Source of the DNA: Actinoplanes palleronii
GTDB lineage: Bacteria > Actinomycetota > Actinomycetes > Mycobacteriales > Micromonosporaceae
Direction of reading: 5' to 3'
DNA length: 36,441 nt
NCBI RefSeq assembly: GCF_016862315.1
Contig: NZ_BOMS01000030.1
Coordinates: 1-36,441 of the forward strand
Shown: positions 25,122 through 35,938 of the stretch, piece by piece
How positions within the stretch are numbered: position 1 is the first letter of the stretch
Layout of the letters: every line of letters starts with the position of its first letter
Notes under the pieces: model-generated
Told to the model about the DNA's origin: nothing
Databases searched by the model: none
Seen by the model: only the letters and a program-made list of their open reading frames with translations
Program-made: the position numbers and the translations under genes

Positions 25122-25325
25122 ATGCAGGACGCCACGATCACTTGGCGTAAGAGCAGCCGGAGTGGCGCTGCTGGGCATTGTGTCGAGGTCGCCAACGCGC
25201 CGGCAGCGGTGCTGGTGCGCGACTCGAAGGACGCCACCGGACCCGTGCTCAGCTTCGACACGCGGGACTGGACCGGATTCATCGCCGGAGTTCGAGCAGG
25301 AGAGTTCGACCTGCCCAGCGCGTAA
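25122..25325 (+). CDS. DUF397 protein, partner of the XRE regulator
   Basis: The 67-residue protein starts at ATG 25122, 5 nt after AAGGAG. It reads ITWRKSSRSGAAGHCVEVAN then VLVRDSKDATGPVLSF and a final DWTGFIAGV, which is the complete DUF397 pattern. DUF397 proteins are small partners of XRE/DUF5753 regulators and are thought to bind and modulate them. It closes a two-gene unit with the XRE gene and is followed by a strong terminator, so the pair forms a self-contained cassette between manA and mtrA. Confidence 0.93.
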   Translation: MQDATITWRKSSRSGAAGHCVEVANAPAAVLVRDSKDATGPVLSFDTRDWTGFIAGVRAGEFDLPSA

Positions 25326-25351
25326 CACCGGGTTGTCGTATGTGCGCGCCG

Positions 25352-25383
25352 CGGGCGGTCCCGGACCGGGACCGCCCGTTTTC
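25352..25383 (+). terminator. Strong intrinsic terminator after DUF397
   Basis: A 13-bp perfect stem (25352-25364 with 25366-25378) is followed directly by TTTT. The axis is one base, so the real loop is about 5 nt. It isolates the XRE/DUF397 unit from mtrA. Confidence 0.85.
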
Positions 25384-25483
25384 ATGTCCTCACCGAGGGT
25401 TTTCCGGTCGTGACGCCTTCTGGGCGGAGTGCCTTTTCGCGTAGGCTGCCGGGCAAGATCGCCCCCCGGGTGGCGCGGGGGCC

Positions 25484-25490
25484 GGGAGGA
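25484..25490 (+). promoter_or_regulatory. Ribosome binding site that decides the mtrA start
   Basis: GGGAGGA lies 10 nt before TTG 25501 and 19 nt before ATG 25510. The distance suits the TTG. A TAGGCT box at 25442-25447 is a candidate -10 for the mtrA promoter. Confidence 0.5.
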
Positions 25491-25500
25491 CAGTGCAATA

Positions 25501-26199
25501 TTGGACCGCATGAGAGCCCGGGTACTGGTCGTCGACGACGATCCCGCGTTGGCCGAGATGCTCGGCATCGTCCTGCGCAGTGAGGGATTCCTGCCCTCGT
25601 TCGTCGCGGACGGCGAACGCGCGCTCGCCGCTTTCCGGGAGAGTCGCCCGGACATCGTCCTGCTGGATCTGATGCTCCCGGGGATGAGCGGCATCGACGT
25701 CGCGCGCGCGATTCGCGCCGAGTCGGGGATTCCGATCGTCATGCTCACCGCGAAGAGCGACACCGTCGACGTGGTGCTGGGCCTGGAGTCCGGCGCCGAC
25801 GACTACGTGGTCAAGCCGTTCAAGCCCAAGGAGCTGGTCGCCCGGATGCGGGCCCGCCTGCGCCGGGGCGAGGACGCCGCGCCGGAGACGCTCACCATCG
25901 GGCCGCCCGGCAACCAGATCAACATCGACGTGCCGGCGCACACCGTGTCCCGGGACGGCGAAGAGGTCAAGCTCACGCCGCTGGAGTTCGACCTGCTGGT
26001 GGCCCTGGCCCGCAAGCCGCGCCAGGTGTTCACCCGCGAGGTTCTGCTCGAGCAGGTCTGGGGTTACCGGCACGCCGCGGACACCCGGCTGGTCAACGTG
26101 CACGTCCAGCGACTGCGCGCGAAGATCGAGCCGGACCCGGAGCGACCGGAGATCATCCTGACGGTTCGTGGTGTCGGCTACAAGGCGGGCACCGGCTAG
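25501..26199 (+). CDS. mtrA: Response regulator MtrA (OmpR family)
   Basis: MtrA, phosphorylated by MtrB, binds DNA and controls cell-wall hydrolase, division and replication genes in actinobacteria. The 232-residue protein is started at TTG 25501, giving LDRMRARVLVVDDD, which lines up with MDTMRQRILVVDDD of M. tuberculosis MtrA. With this start the phospho-acceptor in IVLLDLMLPG is Asp56, the same number as in M. tuberculosis. The receiver has the acidic pair 12-14, Thr in MLTAKSDT and the lysine in DDYVVKPFKPKELV. The C-terminal winged helix has LTPLEFDLLVALARKPRQVF, VWGYRHAADTRLVNVHVQRL and VRGVGYKAG. It is very close to mycobacterial MtrA throughout. Confidence 0.96.
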   Translation: MDRMRARVLVVDDDPALAEMLGIVLRSEGFLPSFVADGERALAAFRESRPDIVLLDLMLPGMSGIDVARAIRAESGIPIVMLTAKSDTVDVVLGLESGADDYVVKPFKPKELVARMRARLRRGEDAAPETLTIGPPGNQINIDVPAHTVSRDGEEVKLTPLEFDLLVALARKPRQVFTREVLLEQVWGYRHAADTRLVNVHVQRLRAKIEPDPERPEIILTVRGVGYKAGTG

Positions 26200-26213
26200 T
26201 CGCCGCCAGCGGC

Positions 26214-26219
26214 TAATGT
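26214..26219 (+). promoter_or_regulatory. Probable -10 box upstream of mtrB
   Basis: TAATGT ends 9 nt before the mtrB ATG at 26229. The 29-bp mtrA-mtrB gap has no Shine-Dalgarno sequence, so mtrB may also be made from a leaderless mRNA. Confidence 0.4.
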
Positions 26220-26228
26220 TGCCGCGTT

Positions 26229-27887
26229 ATGCGTGCTCCGGCTTGGCTTCCCCTGCCCGTGCGCCGCGCCCTGCGGGTGGTGCGGCGCTACTGGCGCGTG
26301 GTCGCGTTCCGGCTGGGGAAGCACACCTCGCCGGTGCGCCGCTCCTGGCGCCGCTCGCTGCAGGTCCGGGTGGTGACGCTGACCCTCATCGCGTCCAGCC
26401 TGCTGGTCGGCACGTTCGGCTGGTTCATCGCCTGGCGCAGCGCCGACATCCTGCTGAACCGTGCGGAGGCCGAGGTCGCGGCGTCCCTGGAACGCAAGGT
26501 GGTCTGGGCGTCGCAGCAGCTCACGCTGTACCCGCAGGCGTACGACCCGCAGCTGCCCGGCACGATCAGCGAGACCATCAACGAGCTCTACGACGGTGAC
26601 CAGGCCGGCGACGGCGGCACCCTGGTGTCGATGCGCGCCGAGCACTACGCCGCGCAGTACCCCGAGCTCGCCCCGCAGACCGTGCCCGCTGTCGACACCC
26701 GGCAGCTGATCACCCCGGAGCTGATCCACGAGGTCGCCGACAACGCGCGGGTGGCCCAGCAGATCCGGACCGCCGACATCGGTGGCACCACGGCGAAATA
26801 CCTGGTCTACGGCTCGCCGGTGCCGTCCAAGTTCGGGCACGTCGAGCTCTACTACATGGTTCCGCTGACCACCGAGGTCAGCGCGGCCAACCAGATCCGG
26901 ACCACCGTGCTGATCACCGGTTCGGCCCTGGTGATCCTGCTCGGCGTGGTGGCCGGGCTGGTCACCCGGCTGGTGGTCACCCCGGTCCGGGTGGCCGCGC
27001 GGACCGCCCAGCGGCTCTCGGCCGGTCTGCTGGACCAGCGGATGAAGGTGGAGGGCGAGGACGACCTGGCCCTGCTCGCCGCGGCGTTCAACCAGATGGC
27101 GGCGAACCTGCAGCGGCAGATCGTCCGGCTGGAGGAGATGTCCCGGCTGCAGCGGCGGTTCACCTCGGACGTCTCGCACGAGCTGCGCACCCCGCTGACC
27201 ACGGTCCGGATGGCCGCCGACCTGATCTTCTCGGAGCGCGAGGACTTCGACCCGGCGGTGGCGCGCAGCGCAGAGCTGCTGCAGGCCGAGCTGGACCGGT
27301 TCGAGGACCTGCTCACCGACCTGCTGGAGATCAGCCGGTTCGACGCCGGGTTCGCCGCGCTGGACTCCGAGCACACCGACCTGGTCCCGATCGTGCAGCG
27401 GGTCGCCGAGCGGCTCACCGGGCTGGCCGAGCGGGTCGGCGTCACGCTGGAGCTGCGCCTGCCGGACTCGCCGGTGATCGCCGAGGTGGATCCGCGCCGG
27501 GTCGAGCGGGTGCTGCGCAACCTGGTCGGCAACGCGGTCGAGCACGGCGAGGCCAAGCCGGTGCAGATCACCATGACCACTGACGACGCCGCGGTCGCGA
27601 TCACCGTGCGGGACCACGGCATCGGACTCAAACCCGGCGAGGAACGCCTGGTCTTCAACCGGTTCTGGCGGGCAGACCCGTCCCGGGCCCGGCAGACCGG
27701 CGGTACCGGCCTGGGCCTGTCGATCAGCGCGGAGGACGCCCGGCTGCACGGTGGCTGGCTGGAAGCGTGGGGCGCGCCCGGGGAGGGTGCCCAGTTCCGT
27801 CTCACCCTGCCGGTCCGGGCCGGTGACCGGCTGGTCGCCGCTCCGCTGCCGTTGATCCCCCGGGACCGTACTGCGGAGGTGAGCTGA
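26229..27887 (+). CDS. mtrB: Sensor histidine kinase MtrB
   Basis: MtrB is the membrane kinase for MtrA. The 552-residue protein has a basic N-terminus, a first membrane segment around residues 48-70, an extracellular sensor region of about 165 residues, and a second membrane segment around residues 222-250 (LITGSALVILLGVVAGLVTR). A HAMP domain follows (VTPVRVAARTAQRLSAG), then the HisKA box SDVSHELRTPLTTVRMAADL with phospho-accepting His317. The ATPase domain shows RNLVGNAVEHGEAKPV (N box), DHGIGL (G1), FNRFWRADPSR (F box) and GGTGLGLSI (G2). All catalytic boxes are intact. The stop overlaps the lpqB start (TGATG). Confidence 0.96.
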   Translation: MRAPAWLPLPVRRALRVVRRYWRVVAFRLGKHTSPVRRSWRRSLQVRVVTLTLIASSLLVGTFGWFIAWRSADILLNRAEAEVAASLERKVVWASQQLTLYPQAYDPQLPGTISETINELYDGDQAGDGGTLVSMRAEHYAAQYPELAPQTVPAVDTRQLITPELIHEVADNARVAQQIRTADIGGTTAKYLVYGSPVPSKFGHVELYYMVPLTTEVSAANQIRTTVLITGSALVILLGVVAGLVTRLVVTPVRVAARTAQRLSAGLLDQRMKVEGEDDLALLAAAFNQMAANLQRQIVRLEEMSRLQRRFTSDVSHELRTPLTTVRMAADLIFSEREDFDPAVARSAELLQAELDRFEDLLTDLLEISRFDAGFAALDSEHTDLVPIVQRVAERLTGLAERVGVTLELRLPDSPVIAEVDPRRVERVLRNLVGNAVEHGEAKPVQITMTTDDAAVAITVRDHGIGLKPGEERLVFNRFWRADPSRARQTGGTGLGLSISAEDARLHGGWLEAWGAPGEGAQFRLTLPVRAGDRLVAAPLPLIPRDRTAEVS

Positions 27888-29725
27888 TGCGCCTACGGAC
27901 CACCGGCCCGATCACACTGCCGGCCGTCGTCGCGCTGGTGGCGTTGCTGACCGCGGGCTGCGGGATACCGGACGCCACCGGGGTGAAGGACGTCGGGCCC
28001 GGCCCGTCGACCGGGATAAGTTCCGGTGACGACCGCGCGCCGGGCGAGGTCAGCCGGGAGGACGTCCTCAACGACCGGGCGCTGTTCGTCGAGAACTATC
28101 TGAAGGCCGCGGCCGGGGATCCGGAGTCCGCGCTGGCCCGGGCCCGCAAGTTCATGACTCCCGAGGCGGCCCGCGCGTTCAAACCCACCGGCACCGCGCT
28201 GCGGGTGATCCGCCTGGTGGAGACCCCGCTGAACACCCCGGGGCAGGACGTCGTCGGTCTGACCTACGAGCAGGTCGGCACGCTGGACAAGTTCGGCCTG
28301 CTGGAGCCGGCCACCGAGATCCGCCGGGACACCTACGAGATCCGCGTCGGCACGATGCCCGGCAAGGACGGCTACTTCATCACCGAGGCGCCGCCGGCCC
28401 TGTTGATCAGCGATGCCGCGCTGGACCGCTTCTACGAGCAGCAGGCCATCTACTTCTGGAACACCGACTACACGGCGCTGGTGCCGGACGTGCGGTACAT
28501 GCCGAAGGCGGTGCCGCCCGAGCAGCGGCCGAACGCGATCCTGACCTGGCTGCTGAACGGCCCGGCGCCCTGGCTGTCGGTCTCCGACCTGCCCGAGGGC
28601 ACCGCGCTGAACGGTAAGGTGCCGGCGGTCAGCGAGAACCGGCTGCAGGTCAACCTGAGCGGGCCGCTGCCGTCCACCGACGCCGCGCTGGCCCTGGACC
28701 GGCTGCGCCGGCAGCTGCAGTGGTCGTTGCGGCCGCTGCTGCCCGGCGAGCTGGACCTGAAGATCGGCCACCAGGACTCCCAGGCGTATTCCGGCAACGA
28801 CTACCTGTCGAGCAACCCCGCGGACCGGCTGGTCGCCGATCCGGAACGCTTCGTGATCTACGGCGGCAAGATCCGCCGGATCACCGGTACGCCCAAGTCG
28901 GTCGAGGCCGTGCCGGTGCTGGACCCGGACGAGAACAAGGACATCCAGTCCGCCGGGATCAGCACCTCGGCGCAGTACGCGTTCGCCGCCGTGGTCGTCA
29001 AGGACGGCAAGAACCAGGCGCTGCGGGTGGCCGGCGGCCCGCTCGGCCAGCAGGTCCCGCTGCAGCCGATCAGCGGCCTGTCCGGCTCGCTCGGCCCGCC
29101 GACCTGGGCGATCACCGGGGACGCGGCGGACGACGCGATCGGGCTGATCGCCGCGAACGGCCATCTGTACTCGTTCCCGAGCGGCAAGGGCGCCGCGCAG
29201 CAGATCCCCTGGACCGGACCCGGCACCAAGATCACTTCGGTCGCGGTGGCGCCGGACGGCCGCCGGATGGCCCTGGTGGTCGACGGCAAGCTGTACCGCG
29301 CGTCGCTCAGCACCAGCGGGGACACCCCGGCGCTGGGCACACCGCAGCAGATCCGGCCGGCCGACCTGTCGTCGGTGACCGCCGTCGGCTTCAACAGCGA
29401 GGGCTGGCTGACCGTGGCCGGCCTGCGTTCCAAGGATCTCCGGGTGACGATCGTGGACGTGTCGATCGACGGCGCGCTGCAGTCGCCCCGGCTGTCCGAC
29501 CTCGGCGACAAGCCGGTGACCGCGCTGAGCGTCTACCCGGCCAACCCGAAGGACGCGAGCCCGCTGACCGGGCGGGCGTTCTCCCTGGCGATCTCGTACA
29601 CCGCCGAGGACAAGGCGTGGGAGGTGCTGTCGACGGCCGGACCGATCGGTGTCGACAAGCTGGCCGGGCCACCCGGCAACCAGCCCGCCGGGATGGTGCC
29701 GACCGCGCCCTTCTATCTGGAATGA
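27887..29725 (+). CDS. lpqB: Lipoprotein LpqB (GerMN and LpqB beta-propeller)
   Basis: LpqB is an exported lipoprotein that works with MtrAB in the actinobacterial envelope and cell cycle. The 612-residue protein starts at ATG 27887 with GGAGGTGA upstream, overlapping mtrB. The signal peptide ends in the lipobox LLTAGC with Cys25. The middle part, about residues 210-300, is the GerMN-type domain (PEQRPNAILTWLLNGPAPWL, LQVNLSGPLPSTDAALALDR). From about residue 320 to the end lies a predicted beta-propeller with GFNSEGWLTVAGLRS and ending GMVPTAPFYLE. Length and order mtrA-mtrB-lpqB match the conserved locus. Confidence 0.95.
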   Translation: MRLRTTGPITLPAVVALVALLTAGCGIPDATGVKDVGPGPSTGISSGDDRAPGEVSREDVLNDRALFVENYLKAAAGDPESALARARKFMTPEAARAFKPTGTALRVIRLVETPLNTPGQDVVGLTYEQVGTLDKFGLLEPATEIRRDTYEIRVGTMPGKDGYFITEAPPALLISDAALDRFYEQQAIYFWNTDYTALVPDVRYMPKAVPPEQRPNAILTWLLNGPAPWLSVSDLPEGTALNGKVPAVSENRLQVNLSGPLPSTDAALALDRLRRQLQWSLRPLLPGELDLKIGHQDSQAYSGNDYLSSNPADRLVADPERFVIYGGKIRRITGTPKSVEAVPVLDPDENKDIQSAGISTSAQYAFAAVVVKDGKNQALRVAGGPLGQQVPLQPISGLSGSLGPPTWAITGDAADDAIGLIAANGHLYSFPSGKGAAQQIPWTGPGTKITSVAVAPDGRRMALVVDGKLYRASLSTSGDTPALGTPQQIRPADLSSVTAVGFNSEGWLTVAGLRSKDLRVTIVDVSIDGALQSPRLSDLGDKPVTALSVYPANPKDASPLTGRAFSLAISYTAEDKAWEVLSTAGPIGVDKLAGPPGNQPAGMVPTAPFYLE

Positions 29726-29747
29726 CGCCTGGAATGACCGGATCGGC

Positions 29748-30467
29748 ATGACCAGTGTGTTCGGTGACCTCGCCGACCTGGTGCTGCCGGGCGCCTGCGT
29801 GGGCTGCGGCGCGGACCGGGTCCGGCTGCGCAACGGCGCCTGCCCGGCCTGCGTGGCCGAGCTGGAGGGCCTGCGACCGCACCGGGCGGCGCCGAGCCCG
29901 CCGCCGCCCGGGTTCCCGGCCTGCGTGGCGGTGGGCCCGTACGCGGGGGCGCTGCGCGGTGCGCTGCTCGCGTACAAGGAAAAGGGCCGGCATCGACTCG
30001 CGCGGCCTCTCGGCGCGTTGCTGGCCGGTGCGGTCGCGGCCCTCGCGCCGCCCGGCCGTCCGGTTCTGATCGTCCCGGTCCCGTCCACCCGCGCGGCCCG
30101 CCGGGAGCGGTACGGCGACCACATGACCCGGTTGACCACCCACGCGGTCCAGCGGCTGCGCGCGGCCGGTTGGACGGCCCGGGCGGACCAGCCGTTGCGG
30201 GCGCTGCCGAGGCCTGACTCAACGTCACTGGACGCTGCCGCAAGGTCTACGGCGGCTGTCAATTCACTGCGAATCAATCCGGCTCGAATCAGCGTTCTGC
30301 GGCGCGGCGGCGCGCCGAGGAGCACGCTGGTGATAGCGGACGACATCGTCACCACGGGGGCCACGTTGGCCGCCGCGGTACGTCGTCTAGAGGAGGCGGA
30401 CATGCAGGTCACCGGCGCCGCAGTCTTGGCAGCGACACAACTGCGCCGCATCTGTCCGGGGATTTGA
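29748..30467 (+). CDS. comF: ComF-family phosphoribosyltransferase-like protein
   Basis: The 239-residue protein has an N-terminal cysteine knuckle, LVLPGACVGCGADRVRLRNG then ACPACVAEL, and a C-terminal phosphoribosyltransferase motif STLVIADDIVTTGATLAAAV. Between them are VGPYAGALRGALLAYKEKGR and VPVPSTRAARRERYGDHMTR, usual for ComF. ComF is needed for DNA uptake in naturally competent bacteria, but homologues are widespread in actinobacteria (Rv3242c in this position) where the role is not clear. The ATG at 29748 has only a weak purine-rich stretch upstream. The stretch at about 30215-30295 has lower G/C than the rest of the gene. Confidence 0.9.
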   Translation: MTSVFGDLADLVLPGACVGCGADRVRLRNGACPACVAELEGLRPHRAAPSPPPPGFPACVAVGPYAGALRGALLAYKEKGRHRLARPLGALLAGAVAALAPPGRPVLIVPVPSTRAARRERYGDHMTRLTTHAVQRLRAAGWTARADQPLRALPRPDSTSLDAAARSTAAVNSLRINPARISVLRRGGAPRSTLVIADDIVTTGATLAAAVRRLEEADMQVTGAAVLAATQLRRICPGI

Positions 30468-30758
30468 CTTCATGTCACCCCGGGTTTGCCGATAGAGGCG
30501 AACGTCAGCCATCCGGGTTCCCCAACGAGGGGTGACGTGCAGGGATCTGCGGGTTAGCGTCTAGGTGACGAGGGTAGGGTTCATCAACTTACCCACCACA
30601 TCTGGTGATCGGGCTAGCGCTTTCCGCCGCACCGGAAAGGAGTCGTCTCACTACGTCTGTCGCGCCGTCCGTTCAGGGGCGCGGCGTCCTTCTCAAGCAA
30701 CACGATGCGCCGGCTAACCGGTGCCCCACCATGTTTGTCACGTTGGGGGAGGTCACGA
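30468..30758 (+). other. Leader and promoter region of hpf
   Basis: No gene was found in 291 bp. CTTTCCG (30620-30626) and CGGAAAG (30633-30639) form a hairpin whose 3' arm contains the AAAGG of an AAAGGAG sequence at 30636-30642 with no start codon after it. Shorter hairpin candidates are CGCGCC/GGCGCG around 30661-30685 and CCGGCTAACCGG near 30711-30722. Promoter boxes are not clear. Confidence 0.4.
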
Positions 30759-31379
30759 GTGGACATTGTCGTCAAGGGCCGCAACGTAGAGGTTCCCGAC
30801 CACTATCGCGAGCATGTCGCAGAGAAACTGAGCAAGGTCGAGCGGTACGACCAGAAGCTGATGAGGGTCGACGTAGAGCTGTTCCACGAACGGAACCCGC
30901 GTCAAGCAGACACCTGCCAGCGAGTCGAGATCACCGTCAGCACCAAGGGCCCGGTGGTCCGCGCCGAAGCTCAGGCACAGGATTTCTACGCAGCTCTGGA
31001 CTGCGCCATAAACAAGCTGGACGCCCGGTTGCGCCGTTCCGCCGACCGGCGCCGCGTCCATCGAGGACGGCACGCACCGATCTCGGTCGCCGCCGCCACC
31101 GCGAACCTCCCCACCGACCTGACCAGGGGTGGAACCGCCACGCTGACCGCCGAGCCAGAGGTCGAGGAAAACCTGGCCGAGCACGATGAGAATCAGCCGT
31201 GGGCCATCGTTCGCGAGAAGGAGCACTCCGGCGAGCCGATGACCGTCGACGACGCGCTCTTCCAGATGGAACTCGTGGGGCACGACTTCTACCTGTTCCA
31301 GGACAAGGAGAGCGGCCGCCCCAGCGTCGTCTACCGCCGTCGAGGCTACGACTACGGCATTCTCAGCCTGGCTGGGTGA
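30759..31379 (+). CDS. hpf: Long-form ribosome hibernation promoting factor
   Basis: HPF binds the small ribosomal subunit and pairs 70S ribosomes into inactive 100S dimers under stress. The 206-residue protein starts at GTG 30759, 6 nt after GGGGGAGG. The N-terminal S30AE domain (residues 1-105) reads VDIVVKGRNVEVPDHYREHV and YAALDCAINKLDARLRRSAD. A variable linker follows, then the C-terminal dimerisation domain from about residue 145: MTVDDALFQMELVGHDFYLF and VYRRRGYDYGIL. The presence of both domains marks the long form, found where no separate RMF exists. It sits between comF and secA, as in M. tuberculosis (Rv3241c). Its 3' end overlaps the convergent GNAT gene by 17 nt. Confidence 0.95.
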   Translation: MDIVVKGRNVEVPDHYREHVAEKLSKVERYDQKLMRVDVELFHERNPRQADTCQRVEITVSTKGPVVRAEAQAQDFYAALDCAINKLDARLRRSADRRRVHRGRHAPISVAAATANLPTDLTRGGTATLTAEPEVEENLAEHDENQPWAIVREKEHSGEPMTVDDALFQMELVGHDFYLFQDKESGRPSVVYRRRGYDYGILSLAG

Positions 31380-32445
31380 GTTCCCCGCCGGAGGCCTGCG
31401 CGAGCAGGTCTTCGGCGAGCAACACGTACTGCAGGTCGTCGTGACGGGTGCCGGCCAGCCGGGAGCGCAGCAACGCCTCCTGGTGGAAACCGGCTTTCTC
31501 CAGCACCCGTTGCGAGCCCAGGTTGTCCGGGAACGTGCCGGCGATCAACCGGGCGATGCCGGTCTCCGCGAAGGCCCACAGGCCGATCAGCTGCGCGGCC
31601 CGGGTCATCAGCCCGCGCCCGCGGTGTTCCGGCAGCATGCTGTACCCGATCATGGCCTGACCGGTCGGCGGCTCCTGGTAGTACAGCGAGATCTCGCCGG
31701 CCGGCGCGCCGGTCACCGCGTCCGCCACGATCATGTCGGCCCGGCTGCCGGCCAGCCAGTGCGACGCCGCCCAGAAGCAGCGCCGGCGCACCTCCGCCGG
31801 GTGTGGCGGGGTGGGCGGCACGGCGGAGGCCATCACATCCGGCACATTGTGCAACTCGGTGTAGAACGGCACGTCGTCCTCGCCGAGCGGGCGCAGCGTC
31901 ACCACGCCGTCGGTGAGCTCGCCGCCGGGCAGGTCGGGCAGCAGCCGTTCGGCCGGCTCACCGGAGTCACTGGCCAGCCGGGAGTAGACCAGCACGTCGT
32001 CGAATCCGCCGGTCAGGTTCGGCAGCGCGCCACGTCGGTCGCCCTCCCGGGTGAAACCGGCGGCCAGCGCGACCCGCTGCGCCACCGGGTTGTCCCGGTG
32101 GATCAACAGCTCGAGCCGCTGCAGCCGGGGCGTCCCGGGCGCGCCGGTGAAGACCCGCTCGCTCAGGGTGCGCAGCGCGGCGGTCGCGATCCCGCGGCGC
32201 CGATCCCGCGGGCCGACCCAGAACCGGGCCTCGGCAGTGCCACGACCAGGCAGAAGGTGGTCCAGATCGATGCCGCCGACCGGGTCTCCGGCGCCTTCGG
32301 CGACTATGGCGTACGAATAATCGCTGCTCGCGGCCGTCAGACGCGGCAGGAACCGGCGCCCGCGTTGATCGTCGCGTGCCGCGTCCACGATCGCCTCGTC
32401 CCGCGAGCCGCGGGCGCGCAGTGTCACCCCGTTGTCCTGTTCCAC
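31363..32445 (-). CDS. Tandem GNAT acetyltransferase, two domains
   Basis: GNAT proteins transfer an acetyl group from acetyl-CoA to an amine. The 360-residue protein starts at GTG 32445 with GAAGGA 7 nt upstream. It contains two GNAT domains of the RimJ/RimL kind. Domain 1, about residues 5-160, has EARFWVGPRDRRRGIATAAL with the CoA loop RDRRRGIA, and NPVAQRVALAAGFTREG. Domain 2, about 175-345, has IGYSMLPEHRGRGLMTRAA with loop EHRGRG, and NLGSQRVLEKAGFHQEALL. Both CoA-binding loops look intact, so either half could be active. The substrate is unknown. It is convergent with hpf (17-nt overlap) and divergent from secA. Confidence 0.88.
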   Translation of the reverse strand: MEQDNGVTLRARGSRDEAIVDAARDDQRGRRFLPRLTAASSDYSYAIVAEGAGDPVGGIDLDHLLPGRGTAEARFWVGPRDRRRGIATAALRTLSERVFTGAPGTPRLQRLELLIHRDNPVAQRVALAAGFTREGDRRGALPNLTGGFDDVLVYSRLASDSGEPAERLLPDLPGGELTDGVVTLRPLGEDDVPFYTELHNVPDVMASAVPPTPPHPAEVRRRCFWAASHWLAGSRADMIVADAVTGAPAGEISLYYQEPPTGQAMIGYSMLPEHRGRGLMTRAAQLIGLWAFAETGIARLIAGTFPDNLGSQRVLEKAGFHQEALLRSRLAGTRHDDLQYVLLAEDLLAQASGGELTQPG

Positions 32446-32590
32446 GGGAACATCCTTCCGCAGACTCGCCCGGGCGCGAAACGTGATTCGGACGCTCGGG
32501 TGCTGCGCTGTCAGCGAACTTCCTGCACCGTTTCGGGTCTTTTGCGAGGTTCACGGGAGGCTCGGGTCACAGGCTCCGGGAGAAGGTGCC

Positions 32591-32596
32591 TACGAT
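32591..32596 (+). promoter_or_regulatory. Candidate -10 box of secA
   Basis: TACGAT lies 33 nt before the secA GTG. A start near 32603 would leave a leader of about 27 nt holding AGGGGAG at 32614-32620, 9 nt before the start codon. Confidence 0.45.
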
Positions 32597-32629
32597 GGTT
32601 CGGCAGACTGTCTAGGGGAGCGCTGACCC

Positions 32630-35518
<2,889 letters not shown>

Positions 35519-35535
35519 CCGTCAGCGGTCTTCAC

Positions 35536-35590
35536 CGCCGCCCAGCCCACGGCCCAGCAATGGCCCGCGGCGCTGGGCGGCGCTGTTTCC
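35536..35590 (+). terminator. Hairpin terminator after secA
   Basis: CGCCGCCCAGC (35536-35546) pairs perfectly with GCTGGGCGGCG (35572-35582), followed by CTGTTTCC. The loop is 25 nt. It lies 17 nt after the secA stop. Confidence 0.65.
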
Positions 35591-35621
35591 CCGGCCGGCG
35601 TGATGCCGTGCCGACCCCGCC

Positions 35622-35737
35622 GGGCCGCGGCACGGCACGGTCCCGCCGGGCTGCGGCATGGCACGGTCCCTGCTGGGCCGCGGCACGGCACGGTCCCGCT
35701 GGGCCGCGACCGTGCCGTGCCCGCCGGGCCGCGATGG
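35622..35737. repeat. Degenerate ~26-bp tandem repeat
   Basis: Units begin with GGGCCGCGG or a close variant at 35622, 35648, 35675, 35701 and 35726, with lengths of 26, 27, 26 and 25 bp and a partial last copy. Most contain CACGGCACGGTCCC or a variant. Changing unit length excludes a protein repeat. Confidence 0.75.
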
Positions 35738-35834
35738 CCGGTGCCGACCGGGGCGGGTGGAACCCAGGACGGCCACCGCCTGCGTTGCTCAGTGGACGCC
35801 CCGGGGCCGGCCCTGCGATCAGATGACACTCGAG

Positions 35835-35938
35835 GTCAGGCTTCGGTCCGGGCTTCGGGCCGGGCCTCGGGTCAGGCTTCGGTCCGGGCTTGGGGCCGGG
35901 CCTCGGGTCAGGCTTCGGTCCGGGCTTCGGGCCGGGGT
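35835..35938. repeat. 36-bp tandem repeat made of 12-bp subunits
   Basis: Two complete units (35835-35870 and 35871-35906) and most of a third match closely. The unit is built of GGGCTTCGGTCC-like 12-mers. It ends at the stop codon of the Rv3235-family gene. On the minus strand one frame would read PGPKPGPKPDPR per unit, but this frame is out of phase with the gene. Confidence 0.8.

Noticed and set aside
31363..31379. 17-nt convergent overlap of hpf and the GNAT gene as an antisense control device
   Set aside because: Short tail-to-tail overlaps are common in compact genomes and nothing else suggests regulation.
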